Source: an uncultured Jannaschia sp.
GTDB lineage: Bacteria; Pseudomonadota; Alphaproteobacteria; Rhodobacterales; Rhodobacteraceae
NCBI GenBank assembly: GCA_947494145.1
Contig: CANLTZ010000019.1
Location: 1 to 64,000, forward strand
DNA length: 64,000 bases
Reading direction: 5' to 3'
In this document: one piece after another, positions 58,996-64,000 of the stretch
How positions within the stretch are numbered: the first letter of the stretch is position 1
Layout of the letters: every line of letters starts with the position of its first letter
Program-made: the position numbers and the translations under genes
Notes under the pieces: model-generated
Databases searched by the model: none
Told to the model about the DNA's origin: nothing
What the model saw: the letters and a program-made list of their open reading frames with translations, nothing else

Positions 58996-59288
58996 GGCCG
59001 CCCACGCCGCCAATCGAATTGCCTGACCTCGACGCTCTGCCAGACACCACCGGGCAGGTATGGGTCGGCTTCGGCGAAGGAACGCGCAGTCGGAAGGTCC
59101 GGCGCTTCCAGGATGAAAAGCGATCCCGTAGGCTCCCCGCCCGCCCCGTAAAGGGGCCCAGAGACATGGACGCGGATGCCGGGCGGCGGCGCGTCGAGCC
59201 GGGCCTTATGGGCGGAAAAGGCTTCCGCTCGGTCAGCTTCCGAATTGGGAACGTCTTGGCCCATCACGATATAATGATGTCCCGCCAT
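58992..59288 (-). CDS. YciI-family protein
   Basis: 98 aa, starting MAGHHYIVMGQDVPNSEADR and with the dimeric ferredoxin-like features GSLFILEAPDLPTARSFAEA and DPYLPGGVWQSVEVRQF. The family includes muconolactone-isomerase-like and chlorohydroquinone-dehydrochlorinase-associated proteins with a His-Asp pair; the His-Asp here would be in the N-terminal strand and DPY. It starts 3 bp after the dioxygenase stop. A role in handling ring-cleavage intermediates is plausible but not shown. Confidence 0.85.
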   Translation of the reverse strand: MAGHHYIVMGQDVPNSEADRAEAFSAHKARLDAPPPGIRVHVSGPLYGAGGEPTGSLFILEAPDLPTARSFAEADPYLPGGVWQSVEVRQFDWRRGRP

Positions 59289-59291
59289 CGC

Positions 59292-60158
59292 TCAGACCGG
59301 GGCCAGCGTAATAACGTTGTGGACGTGCCGGAAGGGGTTCGACACGCCGTATTCCGCCGCCTTCGCGGGATCGTCCATAAGGTCGAAGTCGCGCACCAAC
59401 GTCTCCTTCACGCCGAACACCACGTCGGATTCTATCCAGGGATCGCCCTCGACAAAGAGATGGGTGACCACTGGTTCATGCCCTTCGGCCATGCCGATGA
59501 AATGGATATGCGCGGGCCGGTTCGGATGGCGGCCAGAGGCGGTCACGAATTCACCCACGGGTCCGTCCGTCGGGATCGGATAATAAGACGGTGTGATCGA
59601 CCGGAACCAATAGCGCCCGTCATCTTCGGTCGTGAAGAGGCCGCGCAAATTTAAGTCCGGCAGCTCGCCGGGTTTCTGTACGTCGTAGAAGCCTTCTTCG
59701 TTGGCCTGCCAGATATCAACCTTTGCGCCGACGAGGGGCGTGCCATCGACGCTGACGACTTGGCCGGTCACGACCAGTGGCTCGCCTGTTCCGTGTTGGG
59801 CAACGTCCGCACCATTGGGAAGGGGCGGCGATTCAACCATGTGGAACGGGCCCAGAACGGTGGATTCCGTGGCCTCGGGCGGTTTGCGATTGTTGATCGC
59901 ATCGACCAGTGTCGAGACACCCAGGACGTCAGACAAAAGGATGAATTCCTGCCGGACATCATCGCATTTCTGGCCCGTGCGTGTCAGAAACTCGATGGCT
60001 TGCATCCATTCCTGCGTGGTGGGTTCGATTTCGCGGATGAGGGCGTGCAGGTGCTTGACGATCGCCTGCGACACCTCCTTCAGGCGCGGATCGGGGCAAT
60101 CGTCGTAGCGGGCCAGGACTTCCTGGGTGGCGTTCTCTTCGGTGAAGTTCCGGGACAT
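59292..60158 (-). CDS. Intradiol ring-cleavage dioxygenase, hydroxyquinol 1,2-dioxygenase type
   Basis: 288 aa. The N-terminal dimerisation domain (QAIVKHLHALIREIEPTTQE; LLSDVLGVSTLVDAINNRKP) is typical of catechol/hydroxyquinol dioxygenases. Non-heme Fe(III) ligands are visible as Tyr in ANEEGFYDVQ, Tyr in PSYYPIPTDGPVGEF, and two His in GRHPNRPAHIHFIGMAEGHE. The SVL GPFH-type stretch STVLGPFHMVESPPLPNGAD agrees with hydroxyquinol dioxygenases, which convert 1,2,4-trihydroxybenzene to maleylacetate. It is downstream of an IclR regulator and convergent with a phenol-hydroxylase operon. Confidence 0.92.
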   Translation of the reverse strand: MSRNFTEENATQEVLARYDDCPDPRLKEVSQAIVKHLHALIREIEPTTQEWMQAIEFLTRTGQKCDDVRQEFILLSDVLGVSTLVDAINNRKPPEATESTVLGPFHMVESPPLPNGADVAQHGTGEPLVVTGQVVSVDGTPLVGAKVDIWQANEEGFYDVQKPGELPDLNLRGLFTTEDDGRYWFRSITPSYYPIPTDGPVGEFVTASGRHPNRPAHIHFIGMAEGHEPVVTHLFVEGDPWIESDVVFGVKETLVRDFDLMDDPAKAAEYGVSNPFRHVHNVITLAPV

Positions 60159-60172
60159 GGCGTCCTCCTGGG

Positions 60173-60937
60173 TTAGGGCGTTTCGGTCAAGGCGCGGGCC
60201 ACCGTTTCGGCGGCTGCATGGAGGCGGGGCACGATGGTGTCGCGCATGCAGTCCGAGGAATGGCGGTTCGGCATCGAGCTGAGGTTCAGCGCCGCGAGGC
60301 AGGGACCGTTTGGCAACCTGACGGGAACCGCGGCAGAGATCAGGCCTTCCTCCAACTCCTGATCGACCACTGCGCAGCCATCCGCGCGCACGCCGGCGAT
60401 CACAGACAGAAGGGTCTGTCGGTCACAGATGGCCCGCGGCGATGGCGGCGCCGGAAGATCGCCAAGCAGATCGTTCAGCCAGTGGGGTTCTAGATCCGCC
60501 AGAAGCACCCGGCCCATGGATGTGTAGAGCGCGGGAAGCTTGGCGCCGGTTTCTAGCTGGACCGACAAGACACGTGTCCCGGGCGAACGGGCGACATAGA
60601 CGATGTGAGGCCCGTCCAGGATCGAAAGTGAGCATGCCTCGCCGGTTTCTTGGGACATCGCTTCCATGGGTGGCAGCGCCCGGCGCCACCATTCACTGTC
60701 GGGCCGCGCCGGGCCCGCCATGCGAACAGGGCGGCCCGTGGGGAGGAAGTGGCGGCCACTTTGTCGGGCGTAGCCAGCCAGGTGCAGGGTGTGAAGCGCC
60801 CGCCGCGCCCCGGCGCGGGCCAGGTCGAGCCGTTTTGCGACATCCGATAATGTCAGGCCTGCCGGATGGTCCGACAACAGTTCCAACACCTCAAGCCCGC
60901 GGGCGAGGCTTTGACTCGTCTCGATCCCCCCCGCCAT
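60173..60937 (-). CDS. IclR-family transcriptional regulator
   Basis: 254 aa starting MAGGIETSQSLARGLEVLEL; the much longer upstream frame is only an antisense-like extension over the permease gene. The N-terminal winged helix has GLTLSDVAKRLDLARAGARR; the effector domain has SLSILDGPHIVYVARSPGTR, KLPALYTSMGRVLLADLEP and ALNLSSMPNRHSSDCMRDTI. IclR members control aromatic catabolism (PcaR, CatR types). It begins 2 bp after the YdcZ-like stop, so it is within the operon it probably regulates. Confidence 0.9.
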   Translation of the reverse strand: MAGGIETSQSLARGLEVLELLSDHPAGLTLSDVAKRLDLARAGARRALHTLHLAGYARQSGRHFLPTGRPVRMAGPARPDSEWWRRALPPMEAMSQETGEACSLSILDGPHIVYVARSPGTRVLSVQLETGAKLPALYTSMGRVLLADLEPHWLNDLLGDLPAPPSPRAICDRQTLLSVIAGVRADGCAVVDQELEEGLISAAVPVRLPNGPCLAALNLSSMPNRHSSDCMRDTIVPRLHAAAETVARALTETP

Positions 60938-60939
60938 CG

Positions 60940-61422
60940 TCAGAACCGACCAAACCGGAAAATCAGGACACCGCCGAGGACAAGGACAAGACCAAGCACG
61001 CGGCTGCCGCTGATTGGGCTGCGCGCTGCGCCGAAAAGGCCCCAGCCCTCGATGATGAGTGCGCCGGGCAATTGGCCGGCCACCACCACCGACAGGAAGA
61101 CCGCGAGGCCAATCGCGGGTGCCAAGCCAATCCCCCCTGCAACGAAGGCCGCACCGGCCAGACCGCCGAGCCAGGCCCACCATGGGATTGCCCCCAAGCC
61201 CGAGAGATCGGGCCCACCCCCCGCTGCCGCGAAGGGTGCAAGCATAAGGGCACTCACCAAAAGGGAGATCATCGCCGCGGTTCCCGGTGACGCGACAGCG
61301 CGGGCCAGTACGCCGTTGAGGATCGGCTGCGCCGAAAGCAGGAGGCCACATACCAAAGCGGCGAGAAGGGCAAGGGTCATGCGCAGGACTCCGGCAGAAG
61401 GACGGGGCGGGGCGGGCAGCAT
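60940..61422 (-). CDS. YdcZ-like (DUF606) small DMT-superfamily membrane protein
   Basis: 160 aa from ATG 61422, which overlaps the TRAP permease stop (TGATG). Five hydrophobic helices (MTLALLAALVCGLLLSAQPI; AMISLLVSALMLAPFAAAGG; WWAWLGGLAGAAFVAGGIGL; AIGLAVFLSVVVAGQLPGAL; VLGLVLVLGGVLIF). The G..GA.....P..G motif and SVVVAGQL are typical of DUF606. The transported substrate is unknown. It lies between the TRAP genes and iclR. Confidence 0.87.
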   Translation of the reverse strand: MLPAPPRPSAGVLRMTLALLAALVCGLLLSAQPILNGVLARAVASPGTAAMISLLVSALMLAPFAAAGGGPDLSGLGAIPWWAWLGGLAGAAFVAGGIGLAPAIGLAVFLSVVVAGQLPGALIIEGWGLFGAARSPISGSRVLGLVLVLGGVLIFRFGRF

Positions 61423-63377
61423 CACGGTAAGCTCCAAATCGTGGTGAGGATGGGCACCGCCGTGAGCAGGAGCATCACCGCCGCCATGATCCCAACGAAG
61501 GGCAATGCGCCGCGAAAGATCGCGCCGATTGGCACGTCCTCGCGATCGAGCGTGGCTTTGACCACATAGACGCTAATCCCGAAGGGCGGTGTCAGCAGGC
61601 CGATTTCCACGGCGAGAACCGTGACGATCCCGAACCAGACCATGGCGTCGCCCGGTACATGGGCGCCGACGATCTGCGGCACGGCGGCGACCACCAAGGG
61701 GACCACAATCAGGATGATGGAGGTGGAGTCGAGGAACATGCCGAGGATGACGATCACCGCGAAATAGCCCAGGATGAATAGCCAGAACCCCACGCCTTCA
61801 GCCAGCAGCATCTGGGCGAAAGCGTTGGGGATGCCCGACATGACCAGCATCTTGGTGAATGCGCTGGCCGCGATCACGAGAAGCAGGATCGTGACCGACA
61901 CGATGCCGGTATCTTTCATCACCTTCCACAACATCGGCGCTGACAGCCGACCCTTCAGCGCGGTCACGATCAGCGTCGCGGCTGCACCCACGGCACCCGC
62001 CTGCGTCGGGGTGAACAGGCCGCCATAGATGCCGCCCAATACGACGCCCATCAAAACGAGGATCGGCGCCATGGCCTTCCCGATTTCCGCCCAGGACACC
62101 GGCTCGATGTCGTCCGCGACGGATGGGCAGCCCAGGCGCTCGGGCGCGAAGCGCGCGGCCAGATAGATGTAGACGCAGAAGGCCACGGCCAGCAGCAGGC
62201 CGGGGATCACGGCAGCCAGGAACAGGGCGCCGATGGACGTCTCCGTCACGAAACCGAAGATGATCAACAGAAGCGAGGGCGGGATCATCATGCCGAGCAC
62301 CGACGACCCGGCGACTGTCCCGGCTGCGAACCCTGTCGAGTATTGATGCGCCTCCATCTGCGGCACCGCGATCCGTGTGAAGACGGCGGCCGACGCGACG
62401 GAAATGCCAGTAACGGCAGCGAAGGCGGCGTTGGCTGCGACTGTGGCGATGGCCAGTCCACCGTAGAGTTTTCTTAGCAACGCGGCCGCCACGCGGTAGG
62501 CATCGCGCCCCAAATCGGACGCATCCACCAGAAGGCCCATCAAGACGAATAGCGGCACCACGCCGAACTCGAACTTGGCGACAGCACCGGTGGTGGCTGA
62601 GCGGAGGGTGCGCAGGGCGAGATCGGGATTGTCACGGATGACCCAGACGCCGACCAAGCCAACCAACATCATCGCCACAGGCACATGCATTCCGATCAGG
62701 ATCAGCAATACGAGGGCGGCGATGCCGATTGTCCCAAGCGCAATGCGCCCGGGGCCAAGCATTACGACCAAGGCCGCCATGGCCGCGACAGATCCAACGA
62801 TGGCAAGTGTCACGACCAAGGCGCGAGGCGCGCGCCGAAGGTCGTCGAGACGCTCAACGGTCTGGGCCGCAAATTCTGCTGCCGTCAGGGCGATGCCCAA
62901 CAGCACAAGAAGGGAAATGGGCCAGATCGGCATGGTGAAGATGCCCTGCGTCCCGATATAGTCACCGTCAACCCAGGCAGACCAGGTCGGCTCCGACAGG
63001 GCGATGGTCAGCAGGGCAAAGATGGCCGTGCCGGTTGCAGCGAACGCCGTCTCTAGCGCCCGGGCGAGCGACGGGGCACCCATTGCCAGCGGCGCGATGA
63101 AGAAATCGGCGCGCGTCAATCGCCCCTTCGCCAGTGTATGGGGCAATTGGGCGAAAACGACGGCGACGATGGACGCCGCGGTCACCTCCACCACGCCGTA
63201 GACTGGGCTTGAGAAGACCTTGAGCCCGATCACATCGGCGCAAACCAGGATCATCAGGACGAAGATCCAAGCCGTCGCCGCCGCCGCCAGCGCCGAGGTC
63301 ACCGGGTCCAGGACCCGGCGGAGAGCGACGACCGCAGGCGTGGCAGCGGTGGTCGTTGAGGTTTCGGCGGCGGCCAT
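61422..63377 (-). CDS. Fused TRAP permease, DctQ-DctM
   Basis: 651 aa. The N-terminal four-helix DctQ part (~1-165; TAWIFVLMILVCADVIGLKV) is fused to a DctM part (~205-645). The DctM signature residues are in TVAGSSVLGMMIPPSLLLII (IPPS motif) and LTPPFGISVYVVKATLDRED. It follows the dctP gene at the window edge by 3 bp and couples to the YdcZ-like gene. A carboxylated aromatic or its breakdown product is a reasonable ligand from context only. Confidence 0.92.
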   Translation of the reverse strand: MAAAETSTTTAATPAVVALRRVLDPVTSALAAAATAWIFVLMILVCADVIGLKVFSSPVYGVVEVTAASIVAVVFAQLPHTLAKGRLTRADFFIAPLAMGAPSLARALETAFAATGTAIFALLTIALSEPTWSAWVDGDYIGTQGIFTMPIWPISLLVLLGIALTAAEFAAQTVERLDDLRRAPRALVVTLAIVGSVAAMAALVVMLGPGRIALGTIGIAALVLLILIGMHVPVAMMLVGLVGVWVIRDNPDLALRTLRSATTGAVAKFEFGVVPLFVLMGLLVDASDLGRDAYRVAAALLRKLYGGLAIATVAANAAFAAVTGISVASAAVFTRIAVPQMEAHQYSTGFAAGTVAGSSVLGMMIPPSLLLIIFGFVTETSIGALFLAAVIPGLLLAVAFCVYIYLAARFAPERLGCPSVADDIEPVSWAEIGKAMAPILVLMGVVLGGIYGGLFTPTQAGAVGAAATLIVTALKGRLSAPMLWKVMKDTGIVSVTILLLVIAASAFTKMLVMSGIPNAFAQMLLAEGVGFWLFILGYFAVIVILGMFLDSTSIILIVVPLVVAAVPQIVGAHVPGDAMVWFGIVTVLAVEIGLLTPPFGISVYVVKATLDREDVPIGAIFRGALPFVGIMAAVMLLLTAVPILTTIWSLP

Positions 63378-63380
63378 GGC

Positions 63381-64000
63381 TCAGCGGTCCCAATCGCGGC
63401 CGGGGGTAATCCCTTCGGCACGGATGCCATCCATCAGCGCGGTGAGCACGGCTTCGCCATCGGGATGGCGTGCGGCCCATTCCCCTGCAAGGTCGGGCAG
63501 CGCGTCGATCCACTTCTGACGCTCGGCCGCCGGTAGTTCGGTCACGGTGACGGCCGGGTCGGCGCGCATAGCGTCCAACGCGGCGTCATATCGGTTCTGC
63601 ACCTGTTGCGCATGGAGTGTCGCGTATTCTGCGCCAAGCTCGCGAAGGACGGATTGCACATCTTCCGATAGCCCGTCCCAGCTGTCCTTGTTGACGGCGA
63701 AGCCACCGGTGTACTGCGCGCCAAGGCCAATCATGGTGACATAGGGCGCAACTTCGTGGATGCGGTTGGGATAGGTGCCCGAGATGATCGAGATCACGCC
63801 GTCCGCCACGCCCGTCTGTATCGAGTTGTAGTAGGTCGGCAGCGCCCCATTCACCGGCACGGCCCCGACCGCCGCCATCCAATTGCCCGATGGCCCTGGC
63901 GCCAGGATTTTCTTGCCTTCCAGGTCGGCCAACGTCTCGACCGGGAAATCTGTAAGCAGATGGTAGGTATCGACGCCTGACGCCCCGAGGAAGACGAGGT
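63381..64000 (-). CDS. TRAP transporter solute-binding protein, DctP family (5' end outside window)
   Basis: The frame is open through position 64000 (the sequence upstream of 63932 continues as LLTDFPVETLADLEGKKILA), so the N-terminus with its signal peptide is not in the window. The visible ~206 residues contain ADLEGKKILAPGPSGNWMAA, GVADGVISIISGTYPNRIHE and YVTMIGLGAQYTGGFAVNKD. These match the second half of DctP-type binding proteins. It is the first visible gene of the minus-strand operon with the fused permease. Confidence 0.85.
   Translation of the reverse strand, partial: LVFLGASGVDTYHLLTDFPVETLADLEGKKILAPGPSGNWMAAVGAVPVNGALPTYYNSIQTGVADGVISIISGTYPNRIHEVAPYVTMIGLGAQYTGGFAVNKDSWDGLSEDVQSVLRELGAEYATLHAQQVQNRYDAALDAMRADPAVTVTELPAAERQKWIDALPDLAGEWAARHPDGEAVLTALMDGIRAEGITPGRDWDR

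Noticed and set aside
60938-61351. 138-residue N-terminal extension of the IclR regulator
   Set aside because: It overlaps the YdcZ-like gene in another frame and lacks any domain; the family starts at MAGGIETSQSLARG.

Overview
The window reads as chromosomal DNA of a high-GC alphaproteobacterium, most likely a Rhodobacterales (Roseobacter-type) bacterium. The main reasons are a complete NepR/EcfG/PhyR general stress response (GSR) locus, several TRAP transporter systems (one TAXI type, two DctP type), a split-free BKACE/RidA/HpcH catabolic operon and dense translationally coupled operons. I see no rRNA, tRNA, CRISPR array or intact prophage.

Left part, 1-15.6 kb (accessory). The edge carries an IS3-type integrase fragment abutting a damaged DUF4123 adaptor gene and two frameshifted plus-strand genes, which together look like a decayed type VI secretion cargo module. 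Then come three two-gene units on the minus strand, each joined by an ATGA stop/start overlap: an Hsp90-like ATPase with a TPR protein; a membrane peroxiredoxin-like protein with a homologue of the CAI-1 autoinducer synthase CqsA; and a SWIM zinc-finger protein with an 890-aa DUF6493-like protein. Short perfect inverted repeats sit upstream of the last two units. A sulfotransferase gene and a decayed serine-protease-like gene follow.

Middle, 15.6-25.8 kb. A TAXI-TRAP operon (binding protein, fused permease, universal stress protein, class III aminotransferase), an ABC-F ATPase, MFS-transporter debris, and a divergent HxlR regulator / monooxygenase / quinone oxidoreductase module.

Stress island, 25.9-41.7 kb. 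This contains mscS, an FNT channel, topoisomerase IB, an AI-2E-type permease, DUF883/holin-X/CsbD/YihY envelope proteins, the kinase-EcfG-NepR operon, PhyR, Dps, DUF1328, a Crp/Fnr regulator, DUF2945, a PLDc_N protein and DUF2254. Nine exact EcfG-type promoters (GGAAC, 16-17 nt, CGTT) and two imperfect ones lie upstream of these genes. The nepR and phyR promoters are interleaved on opposite strands within 31 bp. The sequence therefore shows both the regulator and much of its local regulon.

Right part, 42.8-64 kb (catabolism). A PAS-LuxR regulator faces a BKACE / TRAP (DctPQM) / fused E1 dehydrogenase / Rid-like / HpcH aldolase operon. A LysR regulator faces a complete Liv-type ABC transporter coupled to a TfdB/MhpA-like flavin hydroxylase. 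Converging on this is a minus-strand operon (TRAP transporter, YdcZ-like permease, IclR regulator, hydroxyquinol-type intradiol dioxygenase, YciI protein, GST). Together these suggest uptake, hydroxylation and ring cleavage of a phenolic compound, although no maleylacetate reductase is visible in the window.
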